From: Dermatophagoides farinae
Taxonomy: Eukaryota > Arthropoda > Arachnida > Sarcoptiformes > Pyroglyphidae
Assembly (NCBI RefSeq): GCF_024713945.1
Contig: NC_134684.1
Span: 4,223,001-4,287,000 of the forward strand
Length of the DNA: 64,000 nucleotides
Reading direction: 5' to 3'
The notes under the pieces were generated by a model. That model had not been told where the DNA came from. It saw only the letters and a list, made by a program, of their open reading frames with translations, and searched no databases. This document shows positions 34,868 through 45,667 of the stretch, in pieces (position 1 is the first letter of the stretch; every line of letters starts with the position of its first letter). A program made the position numbers and the translations under genes.

Positions 34868-37261
34868 TTAAATGGAATCCGGATTCAGATCATCATCATC
34901 ATCATCGACTGAACTTTCCAGATTTTCTCGTAGTGTCACCATTGATCGTGTGATCGGTTCACTTGTTTTAGAATTACTTCGATTTCGTTGATTACGTAGT
35001 GGATAAACTTCATTCTCGGATTTACATTTTAATTTAAGATAATGAAGATTTTCATCTCGATATGAATCACCGAATATAGATGTGGATGATGAATGATCAT
35101 TTCTGGTAATTAGAAAATTTAAACAACATGAATGATACAGAAGAGTAAACATTAAACCAAATATTAATGATAATATGGATGCAAAACGAAATAAAACCCT
35201 TGCCGCATTATCATCATTGGCGATCGATTCCGGTGTATAGCTAATGATTGTTTTCATTTCTAAATCGGTAAGCCATAGCCAATGATTATAAACATCGGGC
35301 CATAAATTCAACCATATATTGGCCATTGCAGCTCCGAGTGCACGGCCACCACCAAAATGGATTAAACCAAGTGTATATTGCATGATCACTTGTGGTGAAT
35401 ATGTTTGGAATATGGTTGTTCCGGTTGCATAACTTAATCCGTTTGGACTGCGTTTAATCAGATGTTGACCATATGCAGTGACACCGATCCATGCTAATGG
35501 CAAGCAAAATGATGACATCATTTCGAAAGGAAATATTAACCAATTTTTATGCGGATATTTATCCACTAAAAATGAGATACCAGCAAATCTTAATGAATAA
35601 AATATGAACGCCAATAGAATAAGATTCATACGGCCAACGCCTGAAATCACTGATTTGGCCATATAGGCAAACAAAGCTGTCACTATGAATGCACCGCTTG
35701 TGGCAAAGCCAATGAGAAAATTTGATGAATGTAATGAATGACGATAAAATGGTCCAGTCATTGCATTCGATAAGCCCCAGAAACATCCGAGAATTAGTAC
35801 CATCGGCATGAGTATTGCTAATCGATACAATAAATATTGATTGCTATGGCGACGTGGATAACGAAATTTTGTCGGTTGTAATACAATCTTTTTCGGATTT
35901 ATTTTAGATGATTCTTTCGTTTGAGTAGAATTCAATGGTAACATGATGATTAAAAACATCGTGATTGCAATGAAACCATCGAATATGATGACTGGTGGTG
36001 CATAATTGTGTGCATCTTTTTGAATGAAATAATCTGATAACAAGCCACAAATCGGTGGCCATACAATGAACGGCAGAATGATTGTCCAGAAACATTCGAA
36101 TCCGGCATATATGGAATCATAATTATTAGTATTAGCTACACGTATTGCTTCGATCAATGAATTGGATGTCAACAGGGTTAGATCGACTAAACATCGAAAC
36201 AATAGATATAGATAGAATGTTTGTTGTGGATTGCCTTTGATCATTTGACATGGTGTTGGTGGTCGTATACGTGTCGTACCTGATCCGGATACACCCATTG
36301 TACGATGACGTAAATTTATTGAACAATAAATATTACAGCTTGCAACATATGGACGACATTGAATACTGCTGTATACTTTTTGCAACATTAATAAAGGTGG
36401 CGATGGTTTGAATGTACATGTTCGAAGTCCATCAAACATACGGTCAACGGTTTCATCATCTTGATGGCCTTCAATCACTGGCCATCGATCAAACCGCGAA
36501 TCAAATTGTATACTGGCTTCTTGACTTAATGATAAATCGGTGCGGATTATTTTCTCTTTTTGAACATCTTTTAAATTGAATGAATGGATAATTTGATTTT
36601 TAAAATGCGAATATTGCTTTTTCTATAACAAATTACTTACCTAAGCATAGGCTTACTGGATCATTGCTATCATGAAAACATACGTTCACCGGATACCAAG
36701 ACGAGTTGATTGTAATCTTATCATTATTACAGATGTATGAACAGGTGACGATTTCGAAGCTAGAAAAATTTGTTGCTGGACGTTGTGGATATGTATGACA
36801 TTGGCCATTCCAATTTGGACATTGTTCAATACGCAATACACCTTCATTACAATCGTAATACATTTTTGGTCTATGTTCATTCGATACCACTTTTGGTATG
36901 AAAAGTAATGCCGTTACAGATAGGAATGCAAGTATCATGGTCAATACTAGCGTCTGTTTATAACCGGATAATTTATGTGCTAATGGGCCAAGACAAAGTG
37001 GACCAAGCATACTTAACAATGCTGACATACAATTGATCCATGAACATTGTGACCATGATAGGCCTAATTCACTCAGATGAACATTTAAAAATGGCAATAA
37101 AGATGCGAGTGCTTAAATCAATAAATTAAATTTAAAAAGTAAATGTGAAAATATGATAAACATCAAGTTGAAATTAAAAAATTATTACCGGAATAAAATG
37201 CACAGTTGATAAAATTTTGTGATGTAAAATAGTGTTTTGAATGTGACATTATGTATGGCAT
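34868..37261 (-). CDS. MFSD6-like major facilitator superfamily transporter
   Basis: Polytopic membrane protein of the MFS_1-like/MFSD6 family; the substrate is not established. Exons read as 37261-37189, 37111-36641 and 36567-34868 (about 747 residues). The N-terminal helices (CAFYSALASLLPFLNVHLSELGLS across the first junction, shown in part) resemble the MFSD6 start. A long extracellular loop with paired cysteines follows (YYDCNEGV, CPNWNGQCHTYP), also typical. Later helices include LLFRCLVDLTLLTSNSLIEA, IYAGFECFWTIILPFIVWPP and GTTIFQTYSPQVIMQYTLGL. The second junction was chosen for frame: donor GTAAGT at 36640 with an acceptor ending TTAAAAG gives a 73-bp intron. A closer acceptor would leave an intron of only 18-34 bp and was rejected. 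The C-terminus is acidic and Ser-rich. Confidence 0.85.
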
Positions 37262-38699
37262 TGTTGTGTATTGATTGATTGATTTCGGGTCGAATGAACA
37301 AAATGTTTGGAATAACTGATATGTTGATGATTATGGAACAACGATAACCAATTCAACACGTGTCGACAATGATCGTCTATCTATTTTTTTTCATTTCAAA
37401 TGTTCAAAATGTTGAAATGTTTGGACATTCATATTTGTTATGGTATCGTATATTCGAACATTCACAAAGACACAAACACACACAGGTGTTGTCAGCTCTT
37501 CAAACTAGCCATCAGAACAGGTGCGGATGTTGAAAACTGATGATGATGGTGGTGGTGGTGGTCACGAACAAAGTGAAATTGCATAAACACCATCTGGCCT
37601 ATCAGGAGATTTTTTGTTGTATAATAGACAACAATGTACAATCATATAATTCGGGTGTAAACAAATTATGTCCAACAATGAATGGCAATGAATATTGAAT
37701 CGAAACGAAAATAATGCCACTTTATATTTTGATTTTGGCCATCGCCTACTTTTTGACAGACAACTCAATATTGTATTTACTTGATTTTTCTTTTTTCTCG
37801 GTTGGCTGAAATGATGCCAAACATACGACAATCAACCCCCGAATGGTTAAAATAACACGAATGATGATGATGATGATGATGATTGTGAAATAAACATAAC
37901 ATATCGAGGTAGTAGCATTCAGTGGCATGGAGCAGTTTTTGTATGAAGAAATTATTTGCCGAAGTCAATGTCCGATTCTATTGTATATGAATGTGGGGAA
38001 GGAAAAAGGAAGCAAGTTATTAACGAGTTTTCTTTTTTTTCATCCTTTGATTGATCAAATAATGATCATCATCATCATAAACCAGTCGAACGATTGGCCT
38101 GTTGCTTTTTGGATCGTTGCATTTCTTATTTCAGCAAAAAAAATACAGATTTTTTTTTCATTATCTTATGATAATATTTTGACCGACATAATCAATGATT
38201 TGCACAAACGAAAAACGATACTATTCAATTCTTTCAGTTCCAAATATCCTAAAATCGCGACAATAAGAAGCGTCTTGTACAAAAAAAATGTTGATAAAAA
38301 GTCTTATTCAAAATAGTTACATTGTGGAAAAAAATATCTGCGTTACGACAGTTGTGTGATTTTAGGGTAATTCAAAAGGAAACGACGTTGTTATTGTTGA
38401 TTTGGATTCGAATCAAAATATTAGATAGATAGCACCACCATCATCGTCATCATCGGATCTTTTTGATCGTGATGTAATTCAATATAGAATTTAATCAATA
38501 GTTGATCGATTGATTGATCATTCGATTTTGAAAGCAAAAAAATAGATATGCCAACAAGTTGTTGGGCTAGTCATTGCTATAGCCATTAGCGATGATTATG
38601 ATAATGATGATTACTAGCAAACTTTTCGAGGTTATAGCATTAATTATATCCCATCGATTGATTACGTGTCGTCGTATGAACATCTTATGATTGGTCAAT
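37262..38699. other. Divergent intergenic region MFSD6-like/GCAT
   Basis: 1.4 kb between head-to-head genes, containing (CA)n, (GGT)n and (GAT)n tracts (for example 37540-37561 and 37860-37882). Open frames on both strands look compositional. It presumably holds both promoters. Confidence 0.5.
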
Positions 38700-40104
38700 A
38701 TGTTTTCACTGATGAAAAAAACATTTTCGATCCATTCTTTGGGAATTTATCGATTATCATTTCGACAAATGTATAGAGCAGCATGGAATATAGCAAGTAA
38801 AGCAATTAATGAAAATCTTAAAATAATTCAACAGGAAGGTACATGGAAAAATGAACGAATCATAACAACAGCACAAGGTGCACATATTCAAGTGAATCAC
38901 GACAACAAAAGAATAATCAATTTTTGTGCAAACAATTATCTTGGACTTTCCGTAAGATGATTTTTTTTCAATTCATGAAAAATCTTAATTATGATTTCAT
39001 TGAGCATAGAGTCATCCAGAAGTAATTGAAGCCGGCCTAAAAGCACTAAAAGAATATGGAGCTGGATTGAGTTCGGTACGATTCATTTGTGGAACTCAAG
39101 ATATTCATAAAGAATTGGAGGCAAAAATTGCCAAATTTCATAGTCGAGATGATGCCATTCTTTATGCAAGCTGTTTTGATGCTAATGCCGGTATATTCGA
39201 AGCTTTTCTAACTCCAGATGATGCAGTCATTTCCGATCAATTGAATCATGCTTCCATTATCGATGGAATTCGATTGTGCAAAGCGCAAAAATTTCGATTC
39301 TCACATCGAAACATGGAAGAATTGGAATCGATTTTGTTGAAAACTCATTCTACAGCTAGAATTCGTATGATCGTTACAGATGGTGTATTCAGTATGGATG
39401 GAAATGTTGCCAATTTGCCGGAAATCGTTAAATTAGCCCAAAAATATGATTCGGTCGTTTTTGTTGATGAATGTCATGCAACAGGATTTTTCGGCAAAAG
39501 TGGTCGTGGAACAGCCGAATTTTTCGGTTTACCCGAAGAAAGTGTCCAGATAATCAATTCAACATTAGGAAAAGCATTAGGTGGAGCTGCTGGTGGATAC
39601 ACTACCGGACCAAAAGAATTAATCGATCTGTTACGACAAAAATCTCGACCATACCTATTCTCGAATTCTTTACCGCCACCAATTGTTGCACAAGCTATTA
39701 AAGTATTTGACTTATTGACTGCTGATTCATCTTTGGTCGAAAAAGTTCATGAAAATACCAAACTATTCCGAGAATCGATGAAAGAATATGGTTTCAATAT
39801 TCTGGTAAATGAATGGTAAATTATTAGTTGTTTATTGAATGATTTTCTTTGTCGTAAATCATCACAGGGCGATGATCATCCAATTTGTCCAGTATATGTG
39901 GGTGAAGCACGTCTTGGCGCATCGATTGCCGATGCTATTTTTAATCAATACGGCATCTATGTGGTTGGATTTAGTTTTCCAGTCGTACCGAAAAATATGG
40001 CCAGAATTCGTGTGCAAATGTCAGCTGCTCATTCAACCGAGGATGTTAAACACCTTATCGATGCATTTGTTAATGTGGGAAGACAATTTAAGCTGATTGA
40101 ATGA
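38700..40104 (+). CDS. GCAT: Glycine C-acetyltransferase (2-amino-3-ketobutyrate CoA ligase)
   Basis: Mitochondrial PLP enzyme that cleaves 2-amino-3-ketobutyrate with CoA to glycine and acetyl-CoA, the second step of threonine breakdown. Exons 38700-38951, 39010-39804 and 39868-40104 give 427 residues, the usual size. The leader (MFSLMKKTFSIHSLGIYRLS) is basic and Ser-rich, as expected for import. Fold-type I motifs of the alpha-oxoamine synthase family are intact: NFCANNYLGLS, SVRFICGTQ, DQLNHASIIDGIRLC, FVDECHATGFFG and NSTLGKALGGAAGG, where Lys272 is the expected PLP Schiff-base lysine. The C-terminal motif VVGFSFPVVPKNMARIRVQM separates it from ALA synthase. It is tail-to-tail with PRKRIP1, 53 bp away. 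Confidence 0.94.
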
Positions 40105-40157
40105 ATTTTTATTTAATGAATGAAATATAAACAAAATTAAATGTGATGAATGATGAT

Positions 40158-40821
40158 TTAATCATTACTATCCGTATTATTCCCATTATCATCTTGATTA
40201 TCATCCTCCGAATTTGGTTTATCATTGTCTTCATTTTTTCGCATCTTTTTCTTTGCTTTTAATTTTTCCTTTTTCTTCAAACGTTTGGCTCGTTTTTTAG
40301 CAGTCGCTTCTTCGGCTTTACGACGATTTTCTTCGATTTTTTGCCGATACGATTCATCCAATTGTTCCTATTTGTATTAAATTCAATAATTTTATTGTTT
40401 TGCAAATGAAATTCTGTGAATGAAACCAACATTTTTTGCCTGTGTTTCGATGAAATTAAGTCTGGCATATTCTTTACGTCGAAGATGACGATAAACATGA
40501 AATTCACCGCTACCTGCTCCAGCACTTGATCCTGAAATAAACAAAAATCAATTGATCATTTGAGATTAAAGTAGATTAAAATACCCATAACATTTCGAAC
40601 GAATTCCGGCGGTGTAGCGAAATTTTTTGTTTTAAGCCCGGTAGGAATCTCAATTGGTTTGTCCTTTCGAATTTGGAAATTATTAGCAACATAACAACAT
40701 TTTACAAACGTGAAACACTCACAATATTGGCCATCAATTTTTCCAATCTGATTTTCTGTACATCGGTCGCCGTGAAAGGATGAAACTTTTTTCCGCCTTC
40801 ATCATTATCATCGTCGGACAT
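40158..40821 (-). CDS. PRKRIP1: PRKR-interacting protein 1 homologue (spliceosomal factor)
   Basis: Small basic nuclear protein known in vertebrates as a PKR-binding protein and as a component of the step-II (C*) spliceosome. Exons 40821-40723, 40663-40585, 40531-40431 and 40367-40158 give about 162 residues. The hallmark sequence [20 protein letters not shown] is intact across the second junction and is followed by [16 protein letters not shown]. The C-terminal part is a long charged helix rich in Lys, Arg and Glu ([20 protein letters not shown]), then an Asn/Asp tail. The third donor is weak (AAT then GTTGGT) but gives the correct frame and family spacing; the other junctions are standard. 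Confidence 0.9.
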
Positions 40822-41013
40822 TTTTGGTTCATATGATTGCAGAATTTATCAAGAAACGCAAAAATTTTGACATCAAAAACGACTATTTCGATCCAAAGAT
40901 TACTCGATTCTTTTGATTGGGTTTAAATTTTTTTTCTAATTTTGCGAAAAAAGAGTTGAACAAATTGAGCTTTTATTTTGGTAATAGAAAAATTTATTGA
41001 AACAAATCAATCA

Positions 41014-42394
41014 TTAGCTTTGATGATCATTTTTGGATATTCGACCAATGAATGAATTACGAAATGAACCATAATATAAGTCACCTTGAGTATCGATGAT
41101 TGCTTCGGATATACCGAAAAATTTGGATGATCCAAATATCTGTTTAATATGACCAGTTTTTGAATCTAAACGGATAACGGCACCATCTCTTTGTGGTAAT
41201 GCTTTATAAACAATATGACCAGTATAAAGATCATCTCTTAATTGTTCAATTGCAGCGTTCGAAATGACTTTGGCATCGATATAATCCAATAGGAGATAAA
41301 GCGCATAGGCAGTACGTGCAAATGATTTACGTATAAAGGGCCATTGTGCCAGATAATCGCGTAAAACTTTGCTATATGGTCGAACCGTGAACATACCAAT
41401 CAATAGATCACCGGTCGATTTATCCAAACGAATATTATCCACTTCACCGGGCAAACGTTGTCCAAATATTTCTAATTGATCGGCTTTCAGTGCCGATTGT
41501 TTCGAAAGAAATATTTTTCGAACATTATCCAAATCAACTTTCAGAATTGAAAAATCTGTTGTTTGACAAATGAGTAGATATTTTTGATCAGCTGTTATTT
41601 CAATACCATTAGCCAATGCAAATCCATCAGCTATTCTATGGGATTGTCCTGTGCTAAGATTTAGTGCCAGAACATAACCCGATTTATCGTGATCAACAAT
41701 GGACCATGCAATGCGATCTAATGACCATTTACTACTTGAAACGGTAATGTAAACAATTTCCGAGTGTTTTGGATCAAACACTAGATCATTAATGATTGCC
41801 GATTCATTTTCGGGGATCAAATGTTTACTTAAATGAATTAATTCTCCTTTCCTCAGATCAACCCGGTAGATTCCAGTACTTGCTTCAAGAACATAAAGAT
41901 TGTCGCCTTGTTCACGTAGTCCAAGAAATCGTCCACAATTTCCAGCTTTTAATTTTTCGTGTTCTAAATCAGTGAGAAAAATGCCAATAAAACTATATTT
42001 GATAAATGTTTAACTAAAACAACTTACGACATTCTTTCGAATTATTATAGCGAACAATTTCATCTATTTGTTCAGTTTGTTTATGAATTCGGACGATACG
42101 ACCACCAAGAATACCGGTGTAAATATAATCGCCAATATCGGCCAAAGATTCGGGACCATGAACCTGGTTAATGGCAATCATTTTCGCTTTACTGACTAGA
42201 TGATCATTCCATTCGAAACCATAAAGTCCTTTATAAAAATGTTCATTATCATATTTCATTGGAATGACGGGAAAATCATTGAAAAATTGATCCGGTAATA
42301 GACCGAATATTATTGATATGACAGTCGTATAGAATAGAATATCGAATGTAGTCTTGTAAAGTAATGAGAATAAATCTTTGATTTGGAATGCCAT
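41014..42394 (-). CDS. APMAP/strictosidine-synthase-like protein, copy 1
   Basis: Member of the adipocyte plasma membrane-associated protein family: a single-pass type II membrane protein with a six-bladed beta-propeller of the strictosidine-synthase/paraoxonase type. Exons 42394-42028 and 41963-41014 give 438 residues (human APMAP about 416). An N-terminal helix (ILFYTTVISIIFGLLP) serves as membrane anchor. Propeller motifs include GPESLADIGDYIYTGILGGR, CGRFLGLREQGDNLYVLEAS, GFALANGIEITADQKYLLIC and LPGEVDNIRLDKSTG. An arylesterase-type hydrolase activity is known for mammalian APMAP; the substrate here is unknown. A second paralogue lies directly upstream on the same strand, implying tandem duplication. 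Confidence 0.9.
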
Positions 42395-43062
42395 GTTTTT
42401 TGCTGATTCCGGTCACCAGGACTGAATTTTCATTAAAATGATAATCACTATAAAAGTTTGAGTTTCGCTATAAACGAAATATGAGTCGAAATTTTTTCCT
42501 ATTTTTTTATTTGACAAGGAAATTTTTTCTTCAAAATTTCTGTTGCTATTGTCGTCGTCACTAATCGATACGCAAACAGCATGAAAATATTAGGTTAAAA
42601 ATAATTGAAACGAAGAAAACTAAATGCTGATGATATAACAAATAACAGATATAAGAAAAGGAAAAAAATATGTCGTTGGTTTTTTGCAACTTCTTCGCCG
42701 ATGAATTATGATGACTGAGACCTGTTGATCATCATGTGTGTGTGTGTCTGTGTTAAAGCAGTGGAGCAAAAAGACAGACTTTGTATACAATATGAATATT
42801 TAGGAAGAAAAACCAGATTTTTCATGCACTCCTCGCTCAGCTCATTTTGAATACAATTTATTCATTATATAATGGATATAATGGAAAGGAAAATTCATGC
42901 ATTGAAAAAAAATTAGTCAAAAAAATTGATTTTGGCAACACATAAGAGAAGAAAAATGAAATGTAATTTTCATTGATGTTAAATTTTATTTTTTTGTTGT
43001 TGTTGTTGTAGTTTTATTTGAGGTTTGCGCATTAGAGATATTATGATGGCAAAGTGTTGTCA
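42395..43062. other. Spacer between the tandem APMAP-like genes
   Basis: 668 bp, AT-rich, with a short (TG)n run near 42733. It contains the 3' UTR of copy 2 and the promoter of copy 1. No open frame is supported. Confidence 0.5.
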
Positions 43063-44527
43063 TTAAGCAATTTCTTTACAATTTTCAATTGTACAAAATT
43101 CTTGATTTTTAATTTTAAACTTTTGTAATTCGTCTGTAAATGATTCATACTTTTTGTCATCGTCATTGGTTGGAACAATAATTCGACCTATATATTGATT
43201 TGAATATGAACCAAGATAAAAATGCCTTTCTTTTCCGTTATTACGAAATTCATAAACTTCAGATAATTGACTTGTATAGCCATCTGGTGAATGCAATGAA
43301 TTTATTATTCGACCATTCGAATCAATTTCTACAGCCATACCATATTCAGCAACTATTGGATACATAAAATTTGCCACACGAATATCATATCCAAATTGAG
43401 TTAAACGATCCCAACATAATAATAATCTGCCAATATTTTCAAATAGAAATCCAATCATACGTATCATTCGAAAATATGTTCGTTTCAAATATGGATGTTT
43501 TGCCATTGTGTCCAGATAAAATGATGGTTTATGATGATTTCTGCCGGTAAACAAACCTATCCAATAGGTTTCTTGGTTTTTATTCAACGATCGTTTGATA
43601 TTATCTGGTTCACCTGGAAGACCATCAACAAGTATATCATAATGGCCCGGTCTATCCAAACTATATCGAAGTATACGTCTTTTGTTGAATTCATTCAATA
43701 GGATTGTTGTTTTATTTTCGTTTAGTACTAGTCCATTCGGAAACGCCAGATTATCCAATTCAATTCGCAATTGTTGAGTTTTAGTATTAAATGATAATAA
43801 ACGACCCGTTTCATCCATTTCTCCGACAGTATAGTAAACATCATGAAGTAACCATTTTTGACTAGCATCAGTCATATAAATTAACATCGTATCATCATCA
43901 TCTGGATTTTCAATCAAAACTAAATCATCTAAAAATTTTGGACTTTCACCATCAGGTAATCGATGTTTGTCAATGTCCACCAATAATCGATAATGGCCAC
44001 TATCGATATTGATTTCGAATATACCATGATATGGATCAATAGCATACAGTTGGCCTTTCGATGAAAATCTCAAGCCCAATGGGCGTGCACAATGACCCAT
44101 TGAAGATTGAAAATTTTTTCGGCATTCTTCTTGGCTACGATTTTCTGGATTCAAAAATGTTACTGTTCGATAATTGTCTGTTAATAATTGAATTATTCGT
44201 CCATCTGCTAAACTTGCATAAACATTTCCATTCCATGTGGCAAATGATTCTGGGCCACGAATTTCTCGTTCATAAAGATGATCGGCTAATGATAGCCATC
44301 GATTAACAATTAATGGACCGCTAAATGAATCGGGCAATTCAACGCTGTTTTTTTGGTTAAATTATCTCAATTAATGTGACCTCAAAAAACAAAAAAAACC
44401 AAACTCACTTATAAGTTTTAGCCAGAATATCAAAACCAAATAAAATTTCTGTATCAGGTATGATTGCCGTGATTATCATTAAAATCCATGGTATTAATCC
44501 AGTGAAAATGCCTATTTTCTTCAACAT
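43063..44527 (-). CDS. APMAP/strictosidine-synthase-like protein, copy 2
   Basis: Paralogue of the neighbouring gene. Exons 44527-44409 and 44344-43063 give 466 residues when started at MLKKIGIF. That choice places the hydrophobic anchor (IGIFTGLIPWILMIITAIIP) right at the N-terminus, as in the family. The frame is open for another 26 codons upstream but without an ATG. Propeller motifs parallel copy 1: GPESFATWNGNVYASLADGR, CARPLGLRFSSKGQLYAID, AFPNGLVLNENKTTILLNEF and LPGEPDNIKRSLNK. The first intron splits the sequence at the equivalent early part of the protein in both copies but not at the same codon. The sequences are clearly diverged, so this is not a recent duplicate. Confidence 0.88.
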
Positions 44528-44919
44528 TTCATCGAATAATCGATTGATGATCGACTGCTGTTGTGGTTGTAATGTAAAATTTTTTCCTGTAACTTTTTGA
44601 AGCAAAAAAATATTTTATTATCAATTTTGATTGACGTAAAAAAATGTCGGCAACAAAATGGAAAAGTTTCGAATGTTCACATCTACCTCAATTATTCATC
44701 AATTGAACAGACATCAATAACAAAATAACAATAATCATTGTTGAATTATTGATGATGAAATGGAAAAAATATGTGAGTGGACAATGAAAACACAAGGCAT
44801 TCAAAACAATTGTTAAATAAAAAAAAAGAAAAGAAAAGAAACAATGATGTTTGTTGTTGTCATCCAACTTTTATTCATTCGAAAAAGTTGAAATCACACA
44901 AACAACCCAACACATAAGC
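44528..44919. other. Intergenic spacer
   Basis: 392 bp, AT-rich, with poly-A tracts and no supported gene. It includes the 5' flank of the second APMAP-like gene and the 3' UTR of the UBE2G-type gene. Confidence 0.5.
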
Positions 44920-45483
44920 TCATTCCAACGTTTTCTGTGTGTAAAGACGAACTTGTTTTTCATATTCATCACGATTATTACGCATCTGTATAGCCGCATC
45001 AACATTGGCCGGTGAATCGACATTCGGGTCACTTAGCATTGAAATGACCGACATGACGATTGTTTCGACAGAATGTACTGGTGCCCATCGTTGCAGATGT
45101 TCTTCATAACCATATGTTTGTGTATTTGGATTCTGTAGAATCGATATACAAACATCCCCTGATTTCGATATATTTGGATGCCACATTTCGGATAGAAAAC
45201 GCATCTTTGGTGGTGAATCCGGATAATTTGATGGAAACTGTAGCCGTGCTTTAAATAAACCACCTTCATATAATGTATCACGTGGTCCAACGATTATTAC
45301 TTCCCATAGAAATACATTCGATTCATCTACCAAACCAACACTAAAATGATCATTTGGTTTTTTCAACAATTGCCGTAATTGATTGTTCAATATGATAATG
45401 GCTTTATTCTTGAAATTCCTATTACTGTGATTATTAATTCGATTCGTCTTTGCAAATGACGTTCGATTTGGAAATGAACTCAT
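44920..45483 (-). CDS. Ubiquitin-conjugating enzyme E2, UBE2G1-like
   Basis: E2 enzyme that accepts ubiquitin from E1 and passes it to substrates; UBE2G members favour Lys48-linked chains and ER-associated degradation. Single exon, 187 residues from ATG 45483. The UBC fold is complete: LWEVIIVGPRDTLYEGGLFK, YPDSPPKMRFLSEMWHPNI, catalytic Cys112 in GDVCISIL, and MLSDPNVDSPANVDAA. After the cysteine comes the 12-13-residue acidic-loop insertion (QNPNTQTYGYEEHLQRW) that marks the UBE2G/UBE2R/Cdc34 class. A basic Asn-rich extension of about 25 residues precedes the fold. It is the only clearly conserved gene in the window without introns. Confidence 0.9.
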   Translation of the reverse strand: MSSFPNRTSFAKTNRINNHSNRNFKNKAIIILNNQLRQLLKKPNDHFSVGLVDESNVFLWEVIIVGPRDTLYEGGLFKARLQFPSNYPDSPPKMRFLSEMWHPNISKSGDVCISILQNPNTQTYGYEEHLQRWAPVHSVETIVMSVISMLSDPNVDSPANVDAAIQMRNNRDEYEKQVRLYTQKTLE

Positions 45484-45667
45484 CAATTACAATATATATT
45501 TATATATTTTATTTAAACTTTTTATAATTATAATTTTCTCTTTTTATAAAGTACATAAACCAAATGGTATGGTAAATGTTAAATATTTTCAAATTGTTAA
45601 TTGTTAAATTCAATTGATTTATTACAAATTACAAATAAAAAATAAAAAATGATTGATTGATTAGATT

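Noticed and set aside
36623-36656. Splice acceptor at 36623 for MFSD6-like exon 3
   Set aside because: With donors at 36640 or 36656 it leaves introns of 18 or 34 bp, far below the others, and the better donor would put a stop in frame. The acceptor at 36568 gives a 73-bp intron and the right phase.
44528-44605. Upstream extension of the second APMAP-like protein
   Set aside because: The frame is open for 26 more codons but has no ATG, and no convincing upstream exon with an ATG and donor was found. The membrane anchor directly follows the chosen ATG.
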